Of a stretch of 34,309 nt of DNA, positions 9,651 through 18,604 are shown piece by piece. Within the stretch, counting starts at the first letter, position 1, and each line of letters begins with the position of its first letter. Made by a program: the position numbers and the translations under genes. This DNA is from Myxococcales bacterium. Its GTDB lineage: Bacteria; Myxococcota_A; Polyangia; Polyangiales; Polyangiaceae. The stretch spans positions 1 to 34,309 of the forward strand of contig JANXLV010000214.1 in the NCBI GenBank assembly GCA_025355005.1, read 5' to 3'. Under the pieces are notes generated by a model, which was given only the letters and a program-made list of their open reading frames with translations, was not told where the DNA came from and did not search any database.

Positions 9651-12600
9651 TGAAGATGCATATCAACAAGAAGACAGCTGCCATCGGCATCGGCGTGCTG
9701 GTGCTCGCTGGCGCCGGAACCATCGCTGCGATGCGCATGAGCGGGCCCAGCATCTCGCCCATCGGCACCGTCGCCACGACCGTTGGCGATCTACGGACCA
9801 TGCACGCGGAGGTCATGCTCCGTGGCAAGGAGGTGCGCGGCGTGGCTCGCCTCCTCGCGGGGGATCAGGTCAAGACGGGCGCCTCGGGTCGCGTGCTCGT
9901 GCGGCTCGACGACGGCACGCAGATCGTCGTCGATGGCAACACCGAGCTCACGATCGATGGCGCGAAGCTCACGCTCGCGAAGGGCCGGCTCTTCGTGCAG
10001 GCCGGCTCCTCCGCGCGGACCGTGGTCGCGTTCGGCGACGCCACCACGACGGTCGTCTCGAGCGCGGCCGCGTTCGACGCGGGCAACGGAGGAAAGGTGT
10101 ATTGTGCACGCGGTGAGCTCGTCCTCTCCGAGGGCGGGAAGACCGCGCACGTGGCGAGCGGCGAGACCGCCTCGCTTGCGCCTGGTGGCGCCAAGGTGGC
10201 GCCCGAGGCGGCGTTCGACGACTGGACCGGCGGTCTCGCGACGCCCTGGTCGGGCGAGCGCGGGCCGAAGAGCGCGATTCCGGAGCTGTGGGCGGGCCCA
10301 GGCGGCGTGGATCCCGGAGCGCCGCTCGTCGTGCGCTCGGAGACCGTGGACGTGGACATCGAGGGCGAGGTCGCCACGACCCGCATGAAGACCACGTACT
10401 TCAACGGCAGCGATCAGACTGCACAGGCGGACGTGCGCATGGCGCTCCCCGCAGGCGCGCTGGTGTCGCGCGTCGCACGCATGAACGAAGGCGCGGGCAG
10501 CCCCAGCATGGCGACGCTCGGCCCTGGCACGCGCACTCCTGGCGCCGGCGACGCCGCGCGGCTCGAGTGGGCTGGCGGCGGCTGGCTCCGCGGCACGCTC
10601 ATCGACGTGCCCGCGGGCAAGTCCGTCGACCTCCTCGTTGACTACGTCGAGTGGCTCCCTACGCGCGACGGACATGCAACGTACCGATTCCCGATGGCAA
10701 GCGACATCGAGGCGCCCATGGTCGGCGGCCTCGCGCTCAAGCTGCAATCGAAGAGCTCTGCGCGCTTCCTTTCCGCGAGCCTTGGCACCGTCGTTCGCGA
10801 CGGCGCGATCGAGCTTCGCCGCGCGGACGTTCGTCCCACTGGCGATCTTGTCGTGGAGCTCACGCCTGACGTCGTGAAATCGGGGCAGGCGCGCGCATAC
10901 GTGCAGAAGGGCGAGCCGAACGAGGACCCGTACGTGCTTGTTCGCACCGAGGTGCCCGACGTCACGGAGGCAGGCGTCACGCTCGCCGTCGTCGTCGACA
11001 CGTCCATGAGCGTGGGACCGTCGCTGCTCGAGACCGAGCGGGCCGTGGTCGATGCCCTCCTCGAGTCGCTGGGTCCGAAGGACTCCATCGTGGTGCTCGC
11101 CGCGGACCAGAGCGCGCGGGTCGTGGGCCCCGCGAAGCCTGCGGCGGTCACGCCGGAGACGCGCGCGGACATCAAGAAATCGCTCGCGCTCGTACGCGCG
11201 GGCGGCGCATCCAACCTGGGCATCGCGCTGGAGCAAGCCGCGGACTTGCTCGACGGTCAGGACAAGGACCACGCGGGCACCGGCATGGTCGTCTACGTCG
11301 GCGACGGCCGACCGACGGTGGGTGAGGCCACCGCACGCGACCTGCGGAAGCGGCTCGCGCGACGCGCGGGCGGAGTGCCTCGCATCGGCGCGGTGGCCGT
11401 CGGGCAGGGCGCGGATCGCTGGATGCTCGCGGAGCTCGCGCAGGGCTCTGGCCCCGTCTACGACGTCGTCGATCGCCCGGAGGCGGCTCGTGCGGGCGGC
11501 GCACTCGTCGCGGATGCGCTGGCGCCCGTGGTGCGTGGCGTATCGATTGACCTCGGCGCCACGGTCGACCGCATCTACCCGCGCGACACACGAACTGTCG
11601 GCTCCGGCTCCACGTTCACCGTCGCAGGACGGCTGCGCGGTCAGCTCCCGTCGAAGATCACGCTCCGCTTCCGCAAGGGCAACGAGATCGTCGAAGAGGT
11701 GCGATCGCTCGTGCAGATCGAGGCGCCCACGGGCGCGGACGTCGCGAAGCGCTGGGCAGCGGAGCGCGTCGAGGAGATCGCCATGCGCAACGAGGGCATG
11801 GAGGGCGCCGTTGCGCTCGCCACGAAGGCAGGCCTGGTCACCCCGTGGACCAGCTTCTTCTGGAACGGCGCCACCGCGTCGATGCCCTGGGACGATCGCG
11901 TGCTCGGCCTCTCGCCCGACACCGACACGGCCTACGCCGCGCGCATCGCGCCCGCGCCGCCGCCGCCCTCGCTGGTGCTGGAGCCGCCGAGCATCTTCGA
12001 TGGCGAGGCCTCGCTCGAGGATGCCATGGAGGTCGCCGCACGCCAGGCGCTTATCGACTCGATGCCCGCCCTGGTCGCGTGCCGTGACTCACGTGCGGCC
12101 GTTCGGCCGGATGTGCCATCGCAGCTGTCGGTCTCGGTCAGCGTGGACGTGGATGGTCACGCCACCAAGGTCACCGTGGATGCGCAGGGCTCGCGCGGCA
12201 ACGACGCGGTGCTGGAGCGCTGCTCGCGCGGCGTCATCACCGCGGTCCCGTTCTTCGGTGGCGGTGTGGCCATCACGTTCACGCACGTCATCGTGTTGCC
12301 GCCGCTGCAGACGGCGCGGCGCACGGAATGCAGCACCACGTCCAAGCTACCGCTGGCGGTGAAGCGCGGCATATGGCGCGCGCGCAAGCAGAAGGGCATG
12401 CTCAACTACGACGTGGCCTACCACCAGTGCGAGCTCCCCACGTGGAGCGAGCGCCGGACGCTGCTCGGCATCCTGGTCGCAGACCTTGCCATCCCGGATG
12501 CCATCAACACCGCCGCGCGCATCGAAGCGACCGGCGACTCCGACGGCGCCGCGTTCATTCGTCAGGAGCTGCTGCGCAGGCCGAACGTGTCGTCGCTCGC

Positions 12601-13609
12601 GTACGAGGACATGCGTCGCCTCTTCGTGGGCGCGGAGCCCAAGGTCGACGTCGCGCTCGACAAGGCCTACCGCACCGCAAAGAACGACGCGGACCGCATG
12701 AAGGTGCTCCGGCGCTTCCTGCGCGTCGCGCCGCATAGCCCGCTGGGGCGGCGCCTCTTGCTCTCGCTCCTCGAGTCCACGGGCCAGAAGGACGCACTGA
12801 AGGACGAGATCTTCCACGTGCGGACGGATCCGTTCTCGGATGCTGGCCTGCTCGCGTCCGGCGCGTCCGCGCTGCGACGCCTGGGTGAGGACGAGGACGG
12901 TCGCCGCGCGTTTGGTGAGCTGGTCGAGCGCGCCCCGCGTGATCCGTGGACGCTCGCATACGTGGGTGATCGCCTGCGCGCAGAGGGCCTCTACGAGGAC
13001 GCGCTCGCTTCCTATCAGAGGCTGGATTCGCAGATGCCGGATGATCCCGCCGTTGCGCTCCGGCTTGCGCTCGCGCACGCAGGCGCGGGCCGCCTCGACG
13101 TGGCCATTCGTCTCCTCGATCGCTCCGCGCAGACGGGCGGACGCGGAGACGACGGTCGCACGGGCGAGCTCTCGTCGATCCTCTCTGCATCGCTCCTTGC
13201 GGCGGCGCGACAGGCGTCGCCGTCTCCAGAGACGGACGCGCTCCTCGCCCGAAGGCTGGCGGAGACGCCATTGCCAGACGTGGCAAGCCTGATCCTCGTG
13301 CGCACCCCGCTCACGGACGACCCAGTCAACGTCATGGTCGCGCGCGCGGAGACGGACAAGGACGAGCTGCCCGCAGATCTGGATGCCTCGGGTATGGGCC
13401 TCACCGCCGTGCGCATCGAGCGCGGCGGCGGCACCGCACGCATTCATCTCAGAAGGACGGCCGCGCTCACGGGCTCGCGCCCCACGCACGGTACGGTCAC
13501 GGCGCTGGTGCTCGCGTCGGATCGGAGTCAGAGCAAGCTCATCACGCGCGAAGTGGACATCGACGAGAAGGGCATCGAGCTTCGTTGGAACGGGGAGACC
13601 TTGCGATGA
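9650..13609 (+). CDS. FecR-VIT-vWA-TPR envelope protein (paralogue B)
   Basis: 1319 residues, a paralogue of the preceding gene with the same module order. An N-terminal hydrophobic helix (about 9-27) has no lipobox, so it is a signal anchor or signal peptide. A FecR-like domain follows (about 55-185, GDQVKTGASGRVLVRLDDGT), then the shared DDWTGGLAT link, a VIT-like domain and a vWA domain. The vWA core is intact: DTSMS at 450-454, Ser521 at the usual Thr position, and Asp552. GLVTPWTSFFW matches the motif in paralogue A. A shortened AgmX/PglI-like segment lies at about 800-885, the shared CELPTW module at Cys927, then TPR units and a C-terminal beta-rich region. The start overlaps the upstream stop as TGATG, implying translational coupling. 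A and B may form a complex; this is inferred from coupling and paralogy. Confidence 0.86.
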   Translation: MKMHINKKTAAIGIGVLVLAGAGTIAAMRMSGPSISPIGTVATTVGDLRTMHAEVMLRGKEVRGVARLLAGDQVKTGASGRVLVRLDDGTQIVVDGNTELTIDGAKLTLAKGRLFVQAGSSARTVVAFGDATTTVVSSAAAFDAGNGGKVYCARGELVLSEGGKTAHVASGETASLAPGGAKVAPEAAFDDWTGGLATPWSGERGPKSAIPELWAGPGGVDPGAPLVVRSETVDVDIEGEVATTRMKTTYFNGSDQTAQADVRMALPAGALVSRVARMNEGAGSPSMATLGPGTRTPGAGDAARLEWAGGGWLRGTLIDVPAGKSVDLLVDYVEWLPTRDGHATYRFPMASDIEAPMVGGLALKLQSKSSARFLSASLGTVVRDGAIELRRADVRPTGDLVVELTPDVVKSGQARAYVQKGEPNEDPYVLVRTEVPDVTEAGVTLAVVVDTSMSVGPSLLETERAVVDALLESLGPKDSIVVLAADQSARVVGPAKPAAVTPETRADIKKSLALVRAGGASNLGIALEQAADLLDGQDKDHAGTGMVVYVGDGRPTVGEATARDLRKRLARRAGGVPRIGAVAVGQGADRWMLAELAQGSGPVYDVVDRPEAARAGGALVADALAPVVRGVSIDLGATVDRIYPRDTRTVGSGSTFTVAGRLRGQLPSKITLRFRKGNEIVEEVRSLVQIEAPTGADVAKRWAAERVEEIAMRNEGMEGAVALATKAGLVTPWTSFFWNGATASMPWDDRVLGLSPDTDTAYAARIAPAPPPPSLVLEPPSIFDGEASLEDAMEVAARQALIDSMPALVACRDSRAAVRPDVPSQLSVSVSVDVDGHATKVTVDAQGSRGNDAVLERCSRGVITAVPFFGGGVAITFTHVIVLPPLQTARRTECSTTSKLPLAVKRGIWRARKQKGMLNYDVAYHQCELPTWSERRTLLGILVADLAIPDAINTAARIEATGDSDGAAFIRQELLRRPNVSSLAYEDMRRLFVGAEPKVDVALDKAYRTAKNDADRMKVLRRFLRVAPHSPLGRRLLLSLLESTGQKDALKDEIFHVRTDPFSDAGLLASGASALRRLGEDEDGRRAFGELVERAPRDPWTLAYVGDRLRAEGLYEDALASYQRLDSQMPDDPAVALRLALAHAGAGRLDVAIRLLDRSAQTGGRGDDGRTGELSSILSASLLAAARQASPSPETDALLARRLAETPLPDVASLILVRTPLTDDPVNVMVARAETDKDELPADLDASGMGLTAVRIERGGGTARIHLRRTAALTGSRPTHGTVTALVLASDRSQSKLITREVDIDEKGIELRWNGETLR

Positions 13610-14448
13610 GCGGCGACGATCAGAACCCGAAGGGTGTACCCGAGGCCGCGGCCTCTTCACCGACCGCGCCCGACGAGGATGGCTGGGAGGCCGCGCTCGC
13701 AGCTATGCCAAATCTACCGGTCACGCCAGCACCTGCTGACGCGGCCCACACCGCGCAGGCTCCGCCGGTGCCCATGCACGGCACCAACGATGTCGGGTCC
13801 ATCACGGCGCCGATGCCGCCGGTCGCTCCGCTTCCCGTGCCGCAGCCCCTCATACCGGTGCCGACCGCGAGCGCGCCTGCGCTGCATTTGCAGGCGCAGA
13901 ACATGGGTCCTGCGATCATCGTCCCGCAGATCCCCGACTACCCGCGGCGAAAGCCACAGCCGCTCATTGGGCCCGTTCTCTCGGTCTACGGCGCTCTCTT
14001 GTGGTCGTTCGTGCTCGCTGGTCAGTTCACGACGTCGTGGATGAACGCCGGCCCCATGGACGAGCGCCTCGCGCTGCTCACGGTCTTCGTCGCGACCGTC
14101 GGCATGGGCATCATCGCGCTGCGGCGCGCACAAGTCGCTGCGCCGACGAGCGTGGGCAGGGTCCTCGGACGCGCGGTGTTCGCATTCGTGGGTGCGTTCA
14201 TCGCATGGTTCGCGACCATCTTCGTCGCCGCCATCGCTGGACATTCCGCGTCCCGCAATCACGACGTGCTCATCGCGATGTTTCTGCTCGCACTGGCTGT
14301 GACGGCCACCGTCTTGGGTCCGCGGCTCACCTCTCCCGGCCCTCATGCGGCGCCCTCACACGGTCGCAAGGTGATCCAGGTCAGCTTCTGGGCCGGGCTC
14401 GCGGTCGTCACCCTCATCGCAGGCGCAGAGCTGGTCTCGAACGGCTAG
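13606..14448 (+). CDS. Proline-rich N-terminus, five-TM membrane protein of unknown function
   Basis: 280 residues from the ATG at 13606, which overlaps the upstream TGA as ATGA; GGGGAG lies just upstream. An in-frame ATG at 13585 inside the preceding gene is less likely. About 115 residues rich in Pro and Ala, presumably cytoplasmic, are followed by about five hydrophobic helices (residues about 120-275). I do not recognise a family. The tight coupling to the two VIT/vWA genes suggests it is the inner-membrane partner of that system, possibly helping to assemble or anchor it. Nothing catalytic is visible. The uvrA gene follows after 56 bases. Confidence 0.82.
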   Translation: MSGDDQNPKGVPEAAASSPTAPDEDGWEAALAAMPNLPVTPAPADAAHTAQAPPVPMHGTNDVGSITAPMPPVAPLPVPQPLIPVPTASAPALHLQAQNMGPAIIVPQIPDYPRRKPQPLIGPVLSVYGALLWSFVLAGQFTTSWMNAGPMDERLALLTVFVATVGMGIIALRRAQVAAPTSVGRVLGRAVFAFVGAFIAWFATIFVAAIAGHSASRNHDVLIAMFLLALAVTATVLGPRLTSPGPHAAPSHGRKVIQVSFWAGLAVVTLIAGAELVSNG

Positions 14449-14504
14449 CCAGGCGTTTTCCCTGTCAGCGACGTGGAAGAGGACTTACCCTTCGAGGCTT
14501 CCGC

Positions 14505-17465
14505 ATGGACCGCCTCGTCGTCACTGGCGCCCGCCAGCACAACCTCAGGAACGTGTCTGTCACGCTTCCGCGCGGCAAGTTCGTCGTCCTCACGGGCCCG
14601 AGCGGCTCGGGCAAGTCCAGTCTGGCGTTCGACACCATCTACGCGGAGGGACAGCGCCGCTATGTGGAGTCGCTGTCCGCGTATGCCCGTCAATTCCTGG
14701 AGCAGCTCGCAAAGCCGGACGTCGACCGTATCGACGGCCTCTCTCCAGCGATCGCGATCGAACAGCGCCCGCTCTCCAAGTCGCCTCGCTCGACCGTTGG
14801 CACCGTCACCGAGATCGCGGACTACCTCCGCCTCCTGTTCGCACGCGTCGGCATCCCGCATTGCCCGAACTGCGGCAAGCGCATCGAGGCGCAGACCGTC
14901 CAGCAGATCGTCGACCACATCCTGACGCTCGGTGAAGGCACGCGGCTCAGCCTGCTCTCGCCGATCTGTCGCGCACGCAAGGGGGAGCTCAAGCTGGAGC
15001 TCGAGCGCCTGCGCCGCGAAGGCTACGTCCGCGCGCGCGTGGACGGACAGGTCGTGGACCTCGGCGACTCGATCGAGCTCGAAGGCAAGAAGACGCACGA
15101 CCTGGACGTCGTCATCGATCGCATCGTCATCAAGGAGGGCGTCGCCGGCCGCCTGACGGACAGCGTGGAGCTCTCGCTCAAGGTCGGCGAAGGGCGGTTG
15201 CTCGTGGGCGTGGAGGGCAAAGAGCCCTTCTGGATGAGCGAGCGCTTCGCCTGCATCGACTGCGGCATCTCGCTCCCGCCGATCGAGCCGCGCATGTTCT
15301 CGTTCAATGGGCCGCATGGAGCTTGTCCTGCGTGCGACGGTCTTGGTGCACGCACTGTCATCGACCCCGCGCGGGTCGTCGGCGATCCAAAGCGCACTCT
15401 TCGCGAGGGCGTCGTGCTCGCGTGGGGCAGGCGCGGCTCGGTGGCCCTCGCGACCGAGATCGCGCGCGCCGTGGAGTCCCTCTCCGTGTCGCCGGACACA
15501 CCGTGGGAGAAGTTCCCGGAGGAGACGAAGACGTCGCTCCTGTTCGGGGACCCCGACAAGAAGAGCGCGGCTCGTGGCAAGGGCAAGAAGGGGCGCTACC
15601 AGGGCATCGTCCCCAGGCTCTCCGAGCGGCTCCTTGGCGAAGACGAGGCGGACGACGACCCGGACGAGGACCTCGGCGGGATAGCCGCGGACGATCTGGG
15701 TCGCTTCACGGTGAGCCGCGGGTGCGGAGCCTGCAAGGGCAAGCGGCTCCGGCCCGAGGCGCTCGCCATCAAGCTGGACGGTCGCGACATCGCCGAGCTC
15801 GGCGCGCTCGCCCTCGGGAAATTACGTGCATTCTGCAATCAAATGCAAGCGGAGCCGGAGCGCTTCTCGACGCGTGAGCGCGCCATCGCGGAGCCGCTCT
15901 TGCGCGCGGTCACGGCGCGGCTGGGGTTCCTCATCGACGTGGGCCTCGACTACCTCGCGCTCGACCGCAGCGCGCAGACGCTGTCGTCCGGCGAGGGCCA
16001 GCGCATTCGCCTTGCCACGCAGATCGGCGCGGCGCTCGTGGGCGTTCTCTACGTGCTGGATGAGCCCAGCGTGGGTCTGCATGCGCGCGACAACGCGCGG
16101 CTGCTCCAGGCAGAGGCGCGTCTGCGCGATCTCGGCAACACGGTCCTCGTCGTGGAGCACGATCGCGAGGCCATCATGGCGGCGGACTACGTCGTGGACA
16201 TGGGCCCCGGCGCCGGCGTCCACGGCGGGATGATCGTCGCCGAAGGCACGCCCGAAGAGGTCATCGCGAACCCGGCCTCCATCACCGGTCCGTGGCTCTC
16301 TGGCGCGCGCTCGTTGCCCATGCCGACGACACGCAAGCCGAAGGGCAAGCAGAAGCTCACCGTGGTGGGCGCGCGCGTGCACAACCTGAAGAACGTCTCG
16401 GTGGATGTGCCCATCGGACTCTTCACTTGCTTCACTGGAGTGTCGGGGAGCGGGAAATCAAGCCTCGTCATCGACACGCTGCTGCCCGCGGCGCGCGGCA
16501 TGCTCTACGGCGCGGCCGCAAAGGTCGGCGACTGTGACAGTGTCCAGGGCCTCGATCACGTGGACAAGGTGGTGTCGATCGATCAGGCGCCCATCGGTCG
16601 CACGCCGCGCTCCAATCCAGCCACGTACACCGGCATCTTCGCGCAGCTGCGAGAGCTCTATGCAGGTCTGCCCGACGCACGCGCCCGCGGCTACAAGCCA
16701 GGGCGCTTCTCGTTCAACGTGAAGGGCGGCCGCTGCGAGGCATGTCAGGGCGACGGCGTACTGCGCGTGGAGATGCATTTTCTTCCGGACGTGTTCGTCA
16801 CGTGCGACACCTGCCAGGGGCGCCGCTACAACCGCGAGACGCTCGAGGTGAAATACCGCGGCCTCTCGATCGCCGACGCGCTCCACCTCACGGTCGAGCA
16901 GGCGATGCCCATGTTCGAGTCGATCCCGCGCGTGCACGAGCGGCTGCTCGCGCTCACGAAGGTCGGCCTTGGGTACCTATCGCTGGGTCAGCCTGCGACC
17001 ACGCTCTCCGGCGGCGAGGCGCAGCGCGTGAAGCTGGCGCGCGAGCTCTCGCGACGCGCGACCGGGCGCACCCTCTACATCCTGGATGAGCCCACGACGG
17101 GCCTCCATTTCACGGACATCGAGCTCCTCCTTCGCGCGCTTATGGATCTGCGCGATCAGGGCAATACGGTGATCGTCATCGAGCACAACCTGGACGTCGT
17201 CGCGTGCGCGGACTGGGTCGTGGACATGGGACCGGACGGCGGCGACGGCGGCGGTGAGGTCGTGATGTCCGGCTCACCGGAGGACGTGGCGGCATGCGAG
17301 GGCTCACACACGGGGCACTACCTCAAGGATGTCCTCGCGTTCGGCAAGCGCGGAGGTCGCAACAGCCAGGTGGTCCCCGCGAAGCCCCCAGCAAGAAAGC
17401 CCCAGGGCGGTGCCGCACACGACACGCGCGCCGAAGAACCGCCCAAGCGCAAACCCAAGCGCTGA
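14505..17465 (+). CDS. uvrA: Excinuclease ABC subunit A
   Basis: 986 residues, slightly longer than typical UvrA because of a Lys/Arg-rich tail. UvrA is the DNA-damage sensor of nucleotide excision repair; it acts as a cytoplasmic dimer and loads UvrB. Two ABC ATPase halves are clear. The first Walker A is GPSGSGKSS (31-39) and the second GVSGSGKSS (from 645). Walker B motifs are LYVLDEPSVGLH and LYILDEPTTGLH. The second signature is LSGGEAQ (834-840). Zinc-binding Cys pairs are at 250/253 with 274/277 and at 744/747 with 767/770. The first signature reads LSSGEGQ (493-499) instead of the usual LSGGEAQ. The ATG at 14505 has GAGG seven bases upstream; the frame stays open further upstream only because of high GC. 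Confidence 0.96.
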   Translation: MDRLVVTGARQHNLRNVSVTLPRGKFVVLTGPSGSGKSSLAFDTIYAEGQRRYVESLSAYARQFLEQLAKPDVDRIDGLSPAIAIEQRPLSKSPRSTVGTVTEIADYLRLLFARVGIPHCPNCGKRIEAQTVQQIVDHILTLGEGTRLSLLSPICRARKGELKLELERLRREGYVRARVDGQVVDLGDSIELEGKKTHDLDVVIDRIVIKEGVAGRLTDSVELSLKVGEGRLLVGVEGKEPFWMSERFACIDCGISLPPIEPRMFSFNGPHGACPACDGLGARTVIDPARVVGDPKRTLREGVVLAWGRRGSVALATEIARAVESLSVSPDTPWEKFPEETKTSLLFGDPDKKSAARGKGKKGRYQGIVPRLSERLLGEDEADDDPDEDLGGIAADDLGRFTVSRGCGACKGKRLRPEALAIKLDGRDIAELGALALGKLRAFCNQMQAEPERFSTRERAIAEPLLRAVTARLGFLIDVGLDYLALDRSAQTLSSGEGQRIRLATQIGAALVGVLYVLDEPSVGLHARDNARLLQAEARLRDLGNTVLVVEHDREAIMAADYVVDMGPGAGVHGGMIVAEGTPEEVIANPASITGPWLSGARSLPMPTTRKPKGKQKLTVVGARVHNLKNVSVDVPIGLFTCFTGVSGSGKSSLVIDTLLPAARGMLYGAAAKVGDCDSVQGLDHVDKVVSIDQAPIGRTPRSNPATYTGIFAQLRELYAGLPDARARGYKPGRFSFNVKGGRCEACQGDGVLRVEMHFLPDVFVTCDTCQGRRYNRETLEVKYRGLSIADALHLTVEQAMPMFESIPRVHERLLALTKVGLGYLSLGQPATTLSGGEAQRVKLARELSRRATGRTLYILDEPTTGLHFTDIELLLRALMDLRDQGNTVIVIEHNLDVVACADWVVDMGPDGGDGGGEVVMSGSPEDVAACEGSHTGHYLKDVLAFGKRGGRNSQVVPAKPPARKPQGGAAHDTRAEEPPKRKPKR

Positions 17466-17507
17466 CGACGCGTGGCTGCGCGCGCACCGACGTGCAATAG
17501 GGTTGCC

Positions 17508-18593
17508 TCAGGGTCGCTGACAGACCGTGGACACGTGCGGGGCAAGTAGCTTGCCTGGATCGGACTGATCGTCCGCGGCCAAAAGGGCGGGGCTCAGCTT
17601 CGTGAGGGCGTCGATGAGCTTCGCGAAGGAGCCGCAGCGCGCGAGCATCTCCGACATCTCGGCCTTGCCGGAGCCATAGGTCTTGAACTGGATGAGCGTC
17701 GCGTTCGTGATCGGCCGACGCATCTTGGTCTCGTCGCGCAGGGCCTGGAGAATGCGCGCCTTCTCCGCGAGCTTCTCCGCGCGCGGCGTGGCCGACGCAT
17801 AAAGAGCGGCGAGCTTGCCGTATGCGACCTGGAACAACGCCCCACGACGATCGCCCTGCTCCTCCTCGTCGAAGTACGCGCGCGTCTCTGGTGCATCGGC
17901 GCCGACGCGCTCGCGCATGTACGCCGCCGCTAGCCCGTCGCCTACGAAGGACGCGACGCTCTCGTTCAGCGTGCTCTGCCCCGCCACGTAGAACGTCGCG
18001 TGGAGCGACTCGTGGAGGATCGTGTTGGCGAGCTCGCCGCGGGCGCCCTTTCCTTCCTCGATCATCGTGCTCAGGATCGGATCGGGAAAATAGCCGAGCG
18101 TCGAGTACGCGCCCGAGCCACGCACGTCCACGTCCCAGCCCTTCGCGCGGAGCTCCGCCGCGAAGTCGTCAGCGTCCTTGCGCTGGAACCAGCCGAGGTA
18201 GCTGATGTTGCCGATGATCGGAAACCACTGCGTTCGTGCGCGAAACCGCAGCGGCTCGCAGGCCGTGGTCACCCAGAGGACCTGCGGGCGATGCAGATCG
18301 ACGTAGGTCGTGTAGTTCGTGGTCGCGCGAAGACCGTTCGCCTCTCCATAGGCCTTCACGTTGGCGACGTCCGCCAGCAGCGCGCGCCGCTCCTTCGTGA
18401 GCCAGCCGCCGGCGACGAGCGCGTCGACGTCGAGTTGCTTCCGCGTGATCTCGTCCTGACCCGCGCCCGCCTGCGCGAGGTACCGCACCGGCATGCAGCC
18501 CATGCCGCACGCGAGGACCGCGAACAGAACGATGGAAGCCAAAAGGCCGCGCCGCGCCGTGGTGTGGCGGGAACGGCCTCTCACCAGAAGCAT
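17508..18593 (-). CDS. Putative zinc aminopeptidase lipoprotein (COG4324/PF10023-like)
   Basis: 361 residues. The N-terminal signal has Cys29 (VLAC) and Cys33 (GMGC) as possible lipidation sites, so it is probably an envelope lipoprotein. The motif HESLH (194-198) followed by NESVASF (Glu211 as a plausible third ligand) fits a gluzincin-type zinc peptidase, and the surrounding sequence matches the predicted aminopeptidase family as I recall it. The substrate is unknown. It lies directly behind dksA: an AGGAGG at plus-strand 18599-18604, five bases before its ATG, overlaps the dksA stop codon, so the two genes are very likely cotranscribed. It converges with uvrA, 42 bases away. I saw no clear terminator between them. 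Confidence 0.84.
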   Translation of the reverse strand: MLLVRGRSRHTTARRGLLASIVLFAVLACGMGCMPVRYLAQAGAGQDEITRKQLDVDALVAGGWLTKERRALLADVANVKAYGEANGLRATTNYTTYVDLHRPQVLWVTTACEPLRFRARTQWFPIIGNISYLGWFQRKDADDFAAELRAKGWDVDVRGSGAYSTLGYFPDPILSTMIEEGKGARGELANTILHESLHATFYVAGQSTLNESVASFVGDGLAAAYMRERVGADAPETRAYFDEEEQGDRRGALFQVAYGKLAALYASATPRAEKLAEKARILQALRDETKMRRPITNATLIQFKTYGSGKAEMSEMLARCGSFAKLIDALTKLSPALLAADDQSDPGKLLAPHVSTVCQRP

Positions 18594-18598
18594 GTGTG

Positions 18599-18604
18599 CC
18601 TCCT
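18599..18604 (-). promoter_or_regulatory. Shine-Dalgarno overlapping the dksA stop codon
   Basis: On the minus strand the bases read TAGGAGGCACACATG. TAG is the dksA stop, AGGAGG is a perfect Shine-Dalgarno, and ATG starts the aminopeptidase gene after five bases. Ribosomes ending on dksA would sit on the downstream ribosome-binding site. Confidence 0.75.

Noticed and set aside
14001..14504. Upstream extension of the uvrA frame
   Set aside because: It overlaps the 5-TM gene, encodes Arg-rich sequence, and UvrA homology begins at 14505 behind a GAGG.
17466..17507. Bidirectional terminator between uvrA and the aminopeptidase gene
   Set aside because: Only a four-base GCAC/GTGC stem without a U-tract is present.
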